From Flavobacterium sp. UBA7663 (GTDB taxonomy: Bacteria > Bacteroidota > Bacteroidia > Flavobacteriales > Flavobacteriaceae): 64,000 nucleotides of DNA. The notes beneath the pieces were generated by a model, which ran no database searches, was not told where the DNA came from, and saw nothing but the letters and a program-made list of their open reading frames with translations. The position numbers and the translations under genes are program-made. The stretch spans positions 1 through 64,000 of the forward strand of contig NZ_DLHR01000027.1 in assembly GCF_002483315.1 (NCBI RefSeq), in the 5' to 3' direction. Shown one piece after another: positions 1 through 7,619 of the stretch (positions within the stretch are counted from its first letter, which is position 1; each line of letters starts with the position of its first letter).

Positions 1-95
1 GCCACACGCATCTGCTCCATCAAATGTTCTTCGGTGCCTGGCATTACGTCGTGGAGCATTCCTCTCCAAGTCACTTCTTCAATAAAATTTTTCAT
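1..95 (-). CDS. tyrS: Tyrosyl-tRNA synthetase, N-terminus only (cut by left edge)
   Basis: Thirty-one codons are visible, starting at an ATG on the minus strand. The translation runs [20 protein letters not shown] and then [11 protein letters not shown], which matches the characteristic start of Bacteroidetes TyrRS, just before the HIGH-containing Rossmann fold (not in the window). The enzyme would charge tRNA-Tyr with tyrosine in the cytoplasm. A TATCTTTG -7 box lies 20 bases upstream. The identification rests on this short N-terminal signature alone. Confidence 0.8.
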   Translation of the reverse strand, partial: MKNFIEEVTWRGMLHDVMPGTEEHLMEQMRV

Positions 96-114
96 GATTT
101 TATAATAATTTGAG

Positions 115-122
115 CAAAGATA
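115..122 (-). promoter_or_regulatory. -7 box for tyrS
   Basis: The minus strand reads TATCTTTG, a full match to the Bacteroidetes TAnnTTTG element, 20 bases before the tyrS ATG. I see no clear -33 TTG at the right distance. Confidence 0.5.
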
Positions 123-333
123 GTTTTTAGTTTAAAAGTTTAAAAGTTTTATTCAAAATTCAAGGACAAAGACAAGAAACAATTATTTTTACTTCGCTTA
201 AAGATAAGCCTATTTCTAGGAGTTTCCTGTTTCGGAAAAATGACTAAAGTAGGCTTAAAAATTACATTCAAGAGGAAGGTTCAACTTAAAATCAATTCTT
301 CCAGCATCCAGTAAAAAATATTATATTTACAAC

Positions 334-1326
334 ATGATTTTAGTCACAGGAGCAACAGGTTTAGTAGGTTCGCATTTATTGGTTAAACTTCTTCAAGAAA
401 ATGAGGAGGTAAAAGCGCTATTTCGTTCTGAAAAACAAATTGAAAAAGTAAAGAATGTTTTTACTTTTCATCATCAAACTGCCCTTTTTGATAAAATCAA
501 TTGGTTAAAAGGCGATATTACAGATATTCCATCTTTGGAAATTGCTTTTGAAAAGGTAACACATGTGTATCATTGTGCTGCTTTGATTTCGTTTGACCCA
601 AGTGATGAAGACGAGCTTAGAAAAATCAATATAGAAGGAACTGCTAACGTAGTAAATTGTTGTATTGATTTTGGTGTAAAAAAACTTTGCCATGTAAGTT
701 CGATTGCTGCTTTAGGAAATCCGAAAGAACACGAAACTACTATCACAGAAGAAACCGAATGGAATCCTGAAGAATTACACAGCGATTACGCCATTACGAA
801 ATACGGTGCCGAAATGGAAGTCTTCCGTGGACATCAAGAAGGTTTAGAAGTTGTGATTGTGAATCCAGGTGTGATTTTTGGTTACGGTTTCCCGAAAAAA
901 GGTAGTGATGTAATTATCCAATCCGTAAAAAAAGGATTATCGTTTTATACGAAAGGTAACGTTGGAATTGTTTCGGTTAATGATGTCGTAAAAAGTATGA
1001 TACAATTAATGAAAAGCAACAATAACGGAGAACGTTATACTTTAGTTGGTGAAAACATCTCCACAAAAGCATTACTCGATTTTATCGCAGAAGAATTGAA
1101 ATTGAAAAAACCTTCAATAGAAGCAACTAAATTAATGACTTCTATAGCTTGGCGAATGGATTGGTTGATTTCGAAATTATTGAATCGCAAAAGAAAGTTA
1201 GCTAGAAGTACTGCAACTTCATCACATTCTGTAACCACTTTTGACACTTCAAAAATGGAAAAAGAACTTAATTTTACTTTTCAGAAAAAAGAAAGTTATT
1301 TAAAAACTATTCTACAGCAGAGCTAG
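334..1326 (+). CDS. NAD-dependent epimerase/dehydratase (extended SDR)
   Basis: A 330-residue cytoplasmic protein of the extended short-chain dehydrogenase/reductase family. The glycine-rich NAD(P)-binding motif GATGLVG is at residues 6-12, a Ser pair that could hold the catalytic Ser is at 122-123, and the catalytic YAITK (Tyr152, Lys156) follows. Length fits the NAD-dependent epimerase/dehydratase group, which acts on nucleotide sugars or, in dihydroflavonol-reductase-like members, on other carbonyl compounds. The substrate cannot be read from sequence. It stands alone on the plus strand; its last 20 bases overlap the 3' end of the convergent lipoprotein gene. The ATG at 334 is the only start that keeps the complete nucleotide-binding strand. 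Confidence 0.85.
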   Translation: MILVTGATGLVGSHLLVKLLQENEEVKALFRSEKQIEKVKNVFTFHHQTALFDKINWLKGDITDIPSLEIAFEKVTHVYHCAALISFDPSDEDELRKINIEGTANVVNCCIDFGVKKLCHVSSIAALGNPKEHETTITEETEWNPEELHSDYAITKYGAEMEVFRGHQEGLEVVIVNPGVIFGYGFPKKGSDVIIQSVKKGLSFYTKGNVGIVSVNDVVKSMIQLMKSNNNGERYTLVGENISTKALLDFIAEELKLKKPSIEATKLMTSIAWRMDWLISKLLNRKRKLARSTATSSHSVTTFDTSKMEKELNFTFQKKESYLKTILQQS

Positions 1327-1687
1327 GAACTCCAACACTAGTTTCATTGTTTATGCCCTGAGTGCTTGCTGTATTTTCTTTCTCAAATCTTTCTATTACT
1401 TTTTTATAGATTTTTTTATATTTTCTTGCGTCAGCAGCATAATAGCGTTGGTTTTCACGATAAGTAATGCTGTCAATTTTATATTTTTCAAAAATATATT
1501 GATCCATTTTAATATTGTGATCTGTCAACTTATATGGCATAGAACCATCTGTTGCTTGTAGAATTGAAATATCGTAAATGATATCCACCATTACTTCCTC
1601 GTCTAATAAATTATCAGGTTTTGGAACCGGATTCTTAGAACACGAAAACAACAATAAACCTAGTAATAAAAATAGTATTTGTTTCAT
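1307..1687 (-). CDS. DUF4296-family lipoprotein
   Basis: A 126-residue protein with a lipoprotein signal: a hydrophobic stretch at residues 3-15 ending in the lipobox LLFSC, with Cys16 as the likely lipidated residue. The rest is a small helical domain with NLLDEEVMVDIIYDISILQA, which I recognise as DUF4296, a family confined to Bacteroidetes with no established function. It is the last gene of a three-gene operon; its start codon overlaps the dihydroorotase stop in a TAATG arrangement, so translation is probably coupled. The C-terminal tail is rich in Asn, Ser and Thr. Its 3' end overlaps the oppositely oriented SDR gene by 20 bases. Confidence 0.75.
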   Translation of the reverse strand: MKQILFLLLGLLLFSCSKNPVPKPDNLLDEEVMVDIIYDISILQATDGSMPYKLTDHNIKMDQYIFEKYKIDSITYRENQRYYAADARKYKKIYKKVIERFEKENTASTQGINNETSVGVPSSAVE

Positions 1688-3033
1688 TACACTTCTCTTT
1701 CAAATAATAAACGTTGTCCTGCTTTTGCTTCTTTTACTTTACCATTATGATAAACTAATTTTCCGTTAACAAAAGTATGTGTTATACGTGATTTAAAATT
1801 ATACCCTTCAAAAGGAGACCAACCACATTTTGCGATAATATTTTCTTTTTTAACATTCCAAGGTAAATAAGCGTTTACAATTGCAATGTCTGCATAATAA
1901 CCTTCTTTAATAAATCCACGCTTCTCGATTTTGAAAATTTTTGCTGGATTGTGACACATTTTCTCAACAATTTTTTCTATCGAAATTTTTCCTTGGTGAT
2001 GCGCTTCAAACATAGCCACAACAGCATGCTGAACCAATGGACCTCCAGAAGGACACGTCAAATAAGGATTACATTTTTCTTCTAAAGTATGAGGAGCATG
2101 ATCAGTTGCAATTACATCAATTCTGTCATCTAATAGCGCTTTCCACAAAGCATCTTTATCTGCTTGTGTTTTGACAGCAGGATTCCATTTAATTAAAGAA
2201 CCTTTGGCATCATAATCAGCATCGGTAAACCATAAATGATGGATACATACTTCTGCTGTAATTTGCTTTTGTTCTAAAGGAATTTTATTAGTAAACAAGT
2301 CCATTTCTTTTGCTGTTGACAAATGAAATACGTGTAAACGCGCACCTGTTTTCTTAGCTAATTCAATTGCTTTTGATGAAGACAAATAACAAGCTTCAGC
2401 ACTACGAATTAAGTGATGGTATTTCATTGGAATATCATCGCCATATTCTTCTTTGTATTTTTGGGTATTGGCTTTAATAGTAGCTTCATCTTCACAATGA
2501 ACCGCAATTAACATCTTAGTTGATGAAAAAATCTTTTCTAAAACTTCAGGATTATCTACCAACATGTTTCCTGTAGATGAGCCTAAAAACAATTTAATTC
2601 CGGCTACGTTTCTTGGATTGGTTTTTAAAACTTCTTCCAAATTATCATTCGTTCCTCCCATCATAAACGAATAATTCGCATACGATGTTTTTGAGGCAAT
2701 TTGATATTTATCTTCTAAAAGTTCTTGAGTAACCGCATTTGGAACCGTATTTGGCTGTTCAATAAACGAAGTAATTCCTCCAGCAACTGCTGCTCTACTT
2801 TCTGTTTCGATAGTTCCTTTATGCGTAAGTCCTGGTTCTCTAAAATGCACTTGATCATCAATAGCTCCTGGCATTACATAACTTCCTTCTGCATCAATAA
2901 TAACACAGTCGGACGATTTTGGACTAATTTGAGGTGCAATTTCTTTTATGAATTCATTTTCAATCAATATATCACCTTCAAAAACAGCTCCTTCGTTTAC
3001 AATCTTGGCATTTCTAATTAAAAAACAACTCAT
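1687..3033 (-). CDS. pyrC: Dihydroorotase
   Basis: A 448-residue amidohydrolase-fold enzyme that closes N-carbamoyl-aspartate to dihydroorotate in pyrimidine synthesis. Visible landmarks are DDQVHFREPG at 59-68, the Lys expected to be carboxylated (Lys147, in IKLFLGSSTG), His179 (AVHCEDE), His237 (FHLST) and the catalytic Asp311 (ATDHAPH). The first His of the usual HxH metal pair is Gln61 here; I recall the same DDQVHFREPG reading in other Bacteroidetes dihydroorotases, so it is probably a lineage trait. The gene starts in a TAATG overlap with the mannosyltransferase and ends in another with the DUF4296 gene. Allantoinase or hydantoinase is the alternative, less likely given HFREPG. Confidence 0.88.
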   Translation of the reverse strand: MSCFLIRNAKIVNEGAVFEGDILIENEFIKEIAPQISPKSSDCVIIDAEGSYVMPGAIDDQVHFREPGLTHKGTIETESRAAVAGGITSFIEQPNTVPNAVTQELLEDKYQIASKTSYANYSFMMGGTNDNLEEVLKTNPRNVAGIKLFLGSSTGNMLVDNPEVLEKIFSSTKMLIAVHCEDEATIKANTQKYKEEYGDDIPMKYHHLIRSAEACYLSSSKAIELAKKTGARLHVFHLSTAKEMDLFTNKIPLEQKQITAEVCIHHLWFTDADYDAKGSLIKWNPAVKTQADKDALWKALLDDRIDVIATDHAPHTLEEKCNPYLTCPSGGPLVQHAVVAMFEAHHQGKISIEKIVEKMCHNPAKIFKIEKRGFIKEGYYADIAIVNAYLPWNVKKENIIAKCGWSPFEGYNFKSRITHTFVNGKLVYHNGKVKEAKAGQRLLFEREV

Positions 3034-3755
3034 TATAATCTATTAAATATTTTACGTAATCTCAACATTATCACTCCCACTACAGCTTCACGAATAATTC
3101 CACCGCTCATTTTAGACTGTCCTTTTGTTCTATCTGTAAAAATTATTGGAACTTCTACAATTTTAAACTTATTGACAAAAGCACGGTATTTCATTTCTAT
3201 TTGAAACGCATAACCTACAAACTTTATTCTATCAAGGTTAATCGTTTCTAAAACAATTCTTCTGTAGCATTTGAACCCTGCAGTAGCGTCAGCAATTTTC
3301 ATACCAGTAATCATTCGAACGTAAACAGAAGCAAAATAGGATAACAAAACTCGGCTTAAAGGCCAATTCACCACATTTACTCCGTTTGAATATCTTGAAC
3401 CAATAGCTACATCTGCACCATTTTCGCAAGCCACTAATAATTTTTCTAAATCATTAGGGTTGTGGGAAAAATCGGCATCCATTTCAAAAATATAATCATA
3501 TCCATGAGAAAGTGCCCATTTAAAACCTGCCACATAAGCTGTTCCTAAACCCGATTTTTTCGTTCGTACTTTCAAATGCAATTGTGAAGGAAATTCTTGT
3601 TGCATTTCTTTCACTTTTGCAGCCGTTCCGTCAGGAGAATTGTCGTCTACTATTAAAACATCAAATGGCGTTTGCAAAGCAAAAACAGCCTTTATGATTG
3701 CTTCAATATTTTCAATTTCGTTAAAAGTTGGAATTATAACAATACCCTGAGCCAT
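3033..3755 (-). CDS. Polyprenol monophosphomannose synthase (GT2, DPM1-like)
   Basis: A 240-residue family 2 glycosyltransferase. It has the N-terminal VIIPTFNE strand, VDDNSPDGT and the metal-binding EMDADFSHNP, followed by the TAGFKCYRR region typical of dolichol/polyprenol-phosphate mannosyltransferases. It would move mannose from GDP-mannose to a membrane polyprenyl phosphate at the cytoplasmic face, supplying lipid-linked mannose for surface glycans. It lacks the C-terminal membrane domain of longer relatives, as usual for this size class. First gene of the operon with dihydroorotase and the DUF4296 lipoprotein; a -7 box sits 22 bases upstream. Confidence 0.85.
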   Translation of the reverse strand: MAQGIVIIPTFNEIENIEAIIKAVFALQTPFDVLIVDDNSPDGTAAKVKEMQQEFPSQLHLKVRTKKSGLGTAYVAGFKWALSHGYDYIFEMDADFSHNPNDLEKLLVACENGADVAIGSRYSNGVNVVNWPLSRVLLSYFASVYVRMITGMKIADATAGFKCYRRIVLETINLDRIKFVGYAFQIEMKYRAFVNKFKIVEVPIIFTDRTKGQSKMSGGIIREAVVGVIMLRLRKIFNRL

Positions 3756-3777
3756 AAAAAATCGTGTATTTTAAGTG

Positions 3778-3785
3778 CAAAAATA
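3778..3785 (-). promoter_or_regulatory. -7 box of the mannosyltransferase operon
   Basis: The minus strand reads TATTTTTG followed by CACTT, matching TAnnTTTG. It lies 22 bases upstream of the start of the first gene. Confidence 0.5.
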
Positions 3786-3846
3786 AGCTATTTCTAGTAG
3801 ACAATTCTTAATAATTTTATAATAATGAATATGACAGTATTTTTTG

Positions 3847-3854
3847 TAATTTTG
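3847..3854 (+). promoter_or_regulatory. -7 box of the DUF4271 gene
   Basis: TAATTTTG followed by CGCC, seven bases before the ATG at 3862. This leaves almost no leader, so the mRNA may be nearly leaderless. Confidence 0.45.
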
Positions 3855-3861
3855 CGCCAAT

Positions 3862-4527
3862 ATGTTAGCAATTCAATTACACGACCGAATTATTGAAAGC
3901 AAAGACTGGGCAACCATCTTGTTTGTTATTTGCGTGGCCATAATTGCAATTAACAAAACCATCTCTTCGGTTCGTTTTAATGAATTTGTTCGATTGGCTT
4001 ATTCAGATAAATACACCAAAATTTACCGCGACAGTAGTAACTTAATGAGTGGTTTTACCATTTCAATGTTTGTACTACAACTGATTTCGTTTTCATTCTT
4101 TACTTTATTAGTATTAAATCAATTTGATAGAGCTGAAAAAACCGACTTAATTGTTTACATCCAAGTTTTTACCTTTTTAACTGTTTTTATCCTTTCGAAA
4201 TTTTTAATTGAGAAAATTATAGCAACTGCTTTTAAAATTGAAGAATTTAACGAACAATTTAACTTGCTAAAAGTGAATTATAGAGCTTATTTCGGATTTA
4301 TTTTGTTACCCGTAAATATCATCTTATTCTACAATTCATTAAATGCTGATTGGTTCTTTTGGACATTATTGATTATTCTAATCACTATAAACATCACTAC
4401 TTACTTGGTTGCATTGAAATTATATCAAAATTTACTATTACGTAAAATATTTTATTTTATTTTATATCTTTGCACCCTTGAAATAGCACCTTACTATTTT
4501 ATTTATAATTGGTTTACAAAAAATTAG
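3862..4527 (+). CDS. DUF4271 integral membrane protein
   Basis: A 221-residue polytopic membrane protein. A short N-terminal segment is followed by hydrophobic stretches at roughly 18-32, 69-88, 98-116, 142-158, 165-184 and 192-215. Sequence and placement immediately before a HemD-like gene match the Bacteroidetes DUF4271 family, whose function is unknown. The stop codon is eight bases before the hemD start, so the two genes are probably co-transcribed, but an extra promoter for hemD appears to lie inside the end of this gene. Confidence 0.75.
   Translation: MLAIQLHDRIIESKDWATILFVICVAIIAINKTISSVRFNEFVRLAYSDKYTKIYRDSSNLMSGFTISMFVLQLISFSFFTLLVLNQFDRAEKTDLIVYIQVFTFLTVFILSKFLIEKIIATAFKIEEFNEQFNLLKVNYRAYFGFILLPVNIILFYNSLNADWFFWTLLIILITINITTYLVALKLYQNLLLRKIFYFILYLCTLEIAPYYFIYNWFTKN
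4465..4472 (+). promoter_or_regulatory. Internal -7 box for hemD inside the DUF4271 gene
   Basis: TATCTTTG followed by CACCC, the strongest form of the flavobacterial -7 element, 64 bases upstream of the hemD ATG and within the last 21 codons of the preceding gene. Confidence 0.45.
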
Positions 4528-4535
4528 AGAGAAAT

Positions 4536-5294
4536 ATGTCAAATTTGAAAGTGAAAACAATATTAGTTTCACAACCAGAGCCTAAAGTAGAAAATTCTCC
4601 TTATTTTGAGCTTCAAAATAAACTGAAAGTTAAAATAGATTTCAGACCATTCATTCACGTAGAAGGTGTTCCTGCTAAAGAAGTTCGCGCTCAAAAAATC
4701 GATTTAAATAACTATACTGCCATCATATTAACGAGTAGAAACTCTGTAGATCATTTTTTCAGAGTAGCAGAAGAAATGCGCTACAAAGTGCCAGAAGATT
4801 TAAAATATTTCTGTCAGTCTGAAGCGGTTGCTTTCTACTTACAACGTTATGTAGTGTATAGAAAAAGAAAGATATATGTGGGTCAAAAAGACTTTGTAGA
4901 TTTGTCTCCACTTATTAAAAAATATAAAGACGAGAAATTCTTATTACCTTCTTCCGATCAGTTAAATGCTGATGTACCACCTACACTAGATGGTCTAAAA
5001 GTAGATTGGACAAAAGGAACTTTTTATAGAACCGTAATGAGTGATTTAACAGATTTAAAAGACGTTTATTACGACGTTTTGGCTTTCTTTAGCCCAACAG
5101 GAATTAAATCGTTGTTCAAAAACTTTCCAGATTTCAAACAAAACAATACGCGTATTGCTGTTTTTGGAAGTACTACTCAAAAAGAAGCCTTAGAACACGG
5201 TTTACGAGTAGATATTATGGCGCCAAGCCCTGGAACACCATCAATGACTGGAGCTTTAGAAAAATATATTGCTGAAGCAAACAAAGGAAAATAA
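4536..5294 (+). CDS. hemD: Uroporphyrinogen-III synthase family protein
   Basis: A 252-residue protein of the HEM4 fold, which cyclises hydroxymethylbilane to uroporphyrinogen III on the way to haem and sirohaem. Recognisable parts are the first strand KTILVSQPEP, the AIILTSRNSVDHFF segment near residue 60 and, late in the protein, FFSPTGIKSLF and AVFGSTTQKEAL, the usual paired motifs of the two lobes. I chose the ATG at 4536, which has purine-rich AGAGAG just upstream, over a TTG at 4509 inside the previous gene. No other haem gene lies nearby; pairing with DUF4271 is a recurring Bacteroidetes arrangement. Activity in this lineage is inferred from family only. Confidence 0.78.
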   Translation: MSNLKVKTILVSQPEPKVENSPYFELQNKLKVKIDFRPFIHVEGVPAKEVRAQKIDLNNYTAIILTSRNSVDHFFRVAEEMRYKVPEDLKYFCQSEAVAFYLQRYVVYRKRKIYVGQKDFVDLSPLIKKYKDEKFLLPSSDQLNADVPPTLDGLKVDWTKGTFYRTVMSDLTDLKDVYYDVLAFFSPTGIKSLFKNFPDFKQNNTRIAVFGSTTQKEALEHGLRVDIMAPSPGTPSMTGALEKYIAEANKGK

Positions 5295-5313
5295 TTATTT
5301 TTTCAATATATAG

Positions 5314-5346
5314 AAAACCCAAATTCTTTCGAATTTGGGTTTTTTC
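5314..5346 (+). terminator. Terminator after hemD
   Basis: A perfect 10-bp stem (ACCCAAATTC / GAATTTGGGT) with a TTTC loop and a run of T on the plus strand. Confidence 0.85.
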
Positions 5347-5362
5347 TTGAGTTTAAACCAAT

Positions 5363-5393
5363 AAAAAAGTCCCGAAAATTTCGGGACTTTTTT
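5363..5393. terminator. Bidirectional terminator between hemD and pckA
   Basis: The stem GTCCCGAAA / TTTCGGGAC is flanked by A6 and T6, so it can end transcription from both sides. It is the proximal terminator for pckA. Confidence 0.85.
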
Positions 5394-5409
5394 ATATAAA
5401 TTTCTTAGA

Positions 5410-7035
5410 TTACAATTGAGGACCAGCTGCTACTAAAGATTTTCCTTCTTCGTTATCGGTATACTGAACGAAGTTTTTGATGAATCTTGAAGCTAAATCT
5501 TCTGCTTTAGTATTCCATTCAGCAGCATCAGCATAGGTATTTCTTGGATCTAAAATGTTAGTATCTACATTTGGTAAAGCAGTAGGTACTACAAAATTAA
5601 ATACTGGAACTGATTTTGTTTCTGCTTTTTCGATAGAACCATCTAAAATAGCATCTATAATTGCACGAGTATCTTTAATTGAAATACGTTTTCCTGTTCC
5701 GTTCCAGCCTGTGTTTACCATATAAGCTGTAGCATTGTGTTGCTCCATTTTCTTAACTAATTCCTCACCGTATTTTGTTGGGTGTAATGATAAGAATGCT
5801 TTTCCGAAACAAGCTGAAAATGTTGGTTCTGGTTGAGTCACACCTCTTTCTGTTCCTGCTAATTTAGCTGTAAATCCTGATAAGAAGTAATATTTTGTTT
5901 GCTCTGGAGTTAATTTAGAAACCGGAGGCATTACTCCGAATGCATCTGCCGTTAAGAAAATAACTTTAGTAGCATGACCCGCTTTAGAAACTGGTCTTAC
6001 AATATTTTCAATATGATTAATTGGATAAGAAACACGTGTATTTTGAGTAACAGAACCATCTTTAAAATCAATTTTTCCGTTAGCATCAACAGTTACGTTT
6101 TCTAATAACGCGTCTTTTTTGATTGCTCCGAAAATATCTGGTTCGTTTGCTGCACTTAAATCGATAGTTTTAGCATAACATCCACCTTCAAAGTTGAAAA
6201 CACCATCATTATCCCATCCGTGTTCGTCGTCTCCGATTAATTCACGTTTTGGATCGGTTGACAACGTAGTTTTTCCTGTTCCTGATAATCCGAAGAAAAC
6301 AGCAACATCTCCATCTTTTCCTTTGTTAGCTGAACAGTGCATAGAAGCAATTCCTTGAAGTGGTAAGTAATAGTTCATCATAGAGAACAATCCTTTTTTC
6401 ATTTCACCACCGTACCAAGTTCCACCAATTAATTGGATTTTCTCAGTTAAGTTGAACGCTACATATACTTCAGAGTTTAATCCGTGAGCTGCGTAATCTT
6501 TGAAACTTGTTTTTGAACCATTCATTACAATGAAATCTGGCTCACCAAAGTTTTCTAATTCTGCTTCAGTAGGACGGATGAACATGTTTTTCACAAAATG
6601 TGCTTGCCATGCTACTTCCATAATGAAACGAACTTTCAATCTTGTATTTTCGTTTGCACCACAAAAAGCGTCAACAACGTATAATTTTTTGTTTGATAAT
6701 TGCTTTACCGTAGTTTCTTTTAAAGCATTCCAAGTGTCTTGAGAAATTGGTTTGTTATCGTTAGCTGCTTTGTCAGAATTCCACCAAATGGTATTTTCTG
6801 TAACGCTATCTTTAACAATGTATTTGTCTTTAGGAGAACGCCCTGTAAACTCACCTGTCATTACGTTAACAGCACCAAGTTCAGATAACTGTCCTCTTTC
6901 AAATCCTTCTAAAGCTGGATTTAATTCTTCATTATATAAATAGTCGTATGAAGGATTATATATTATTTCTGATACATTAACGATTCCGTACTTTTCTAAC
7001 GAAATCGATTTCGTAATATGCGCATTCGTATCCAT
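5410..7035 (-). CDS. pckA: Phosphoenolpyruvate carboxykinase (ATP)
   Basis: A 541-residue enzyme converting oxaloacetate and ATP to PEP, CO2 and ADP, the entry step of gluconeogenesis. GRSPKDK is at 65-71 (oxaloacetate-binding region), [12 protein letters not shown] is near 204-215, and the P-loop [11 protein letters not shown] is at 249-259. IGDDEHGWD, carrying metal and nucleotide ligands, follows. Length and motifs fit the ATP-dependent, not the GTP-dependent, class. It is a single gene with a TAATTTTG -7 box 35 bases upstream and a bidirectional terminator downstream. All key residues I can check are present. Confidence 0.96.
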   Translation of the reverse strand: MDTNAHITKSISLEKYGIVNVSEIIYNPSYDYLYNEELNPALEGFERGQLSELGAVNVMTGEFTGRSPKDKYIVKDSVTENTIWWNSDKAANDNKPISQDTWNALKETTVKQLSNKKLYVVDAFCGANENTRLKVRFIMEVAWQAHFVKNMFIRPTEAELENFGEPDFIVMNGSKTSFKDYAAHGLNSEVYVAFNLTEKIQLIGGTWYGGEMKKGLFSMMNYYLPLQGIASMHCSANKGKDGDVAVFFGLSGTGKTTLSTDPKRELIGDDEHGWDNDGVFNFEGGCYAKTIDLSAANEPDIFGAIKKDALLENVTVDANGKIDFKDGSVTQNTRVSYPINHIENIVRPVSKAGHATKVIFLTADAFGVMPPVSKLTPEQTKYYFLSGFTAKLAGTERGVTQPEPTFSACFGKAFLSLHPTKYGEELVKKMEQHNATAYMVNTGWNGTGKRISIKDTRAIIDAILDGSIEKAETKSVPVFNFVVPTALPNVDTNILDPRNTYADAAEWNTKAEDLASRFIKNFVQYTDNEEGKSLVAAGPQL

Positions 7036-7069
7036 AAATTGTTTGTTATGTTGTGTATTTAATAAAGTG

Positions 7070-7077
7070 CAAAATTA
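7070..7077 (-). promoter_or_regulatory. -7 box of pckA
   Basis: The minus strand reads TAATTTTG followed by CAC, 34 bases before the pckA ATG. Confidence 0.5.
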
Positions 7078-7106
7078 TAAATTATATTTTAGATAGCGTT
7101 TTTTAA

Positions 7107-7493
7107 TCACTGTTTTTTAGATAAAACAGCATAAAATAAGTATCCCCAGGCTGAAACCAAGAACAAACCACCAATTGGCGTTATAGGTCCTAGAAATTTA
7201 GTCTTCAAATTTGTAATTGTATTTGTGGCTAAAAGATAAATAGAACCCGAAAAAAACAAAACACCTACTATCGTTAAATAAAAAATAATCGAACGTTCTT
7301 TCTCTCCTAAAAAAGCAAAAGTCCCTACAAAGAGAAGAAACAACGCATGATACATTTGATAACGCACTCCTACCTCAAATGTTGCCAATTGCTCCACCGA
7401 ATGTACTTTTTTTAATGCATGAGCACCAAAAGCTCCTAAAATTATGGCTGTAACTCCTAAAAATGCTGCTACTAATAGTATTCTTTTGTCCAT
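7107..7493 (-). CDS. DUF423 membrane protein
   Basis: A 128-residue inner-membrane protein with four hydrophobic helices (about 4-26, 46-64, 70-89 and 99-122). The first holds LGAFGAHALKK, the hallmark of DUF423 (YgdD family). Members are widespread in bacteria and their function is not established. It is monocistronic, with a TATCTTTG -7 box 17 bases upstream. Confidence 0.85.
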   Translation of the reverse strand: MDKRILLVAAFLGVTAIILGAFGAHALKKVHSVEQLATFEVGVRYQMYHALFLLFVGTFAFLGEKERSIIFYLTIVGVLFFSGSIYLLATNTITNLKTKFLGPITPIGGLFLVSAWGYLFYAVLSKKQ

Positions 7494-7510
7494 TTTTCTT
7501 AATTTGAGAC

Positions 7511-7518
7511 CAAAGATA
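7511..7518 (-). promoter_or_regulatory. -7 box of the DUF423 gene
   Basis: The minus strand reads TATCTTTG, a full TAnnTTTG match, 17 bases from the start codon. Confidence 0.45.
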
Positions 7519-7619
7519 GGAAAAGTTTTTATGTTAAATTATGACATAAATCAACAAAATGTTTTCATAAATATAACATTTTACTATCTTCGTGTGATAT
7601 TTTTACAACACACCCAAAG

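Noticed and set aside
4509..4535. An earlier TTG start for hemD
   Set aside because: It lies inside the previous gene. The ATG at 4536 has a better upstream purine stretch and gives the normal HEM4 start.
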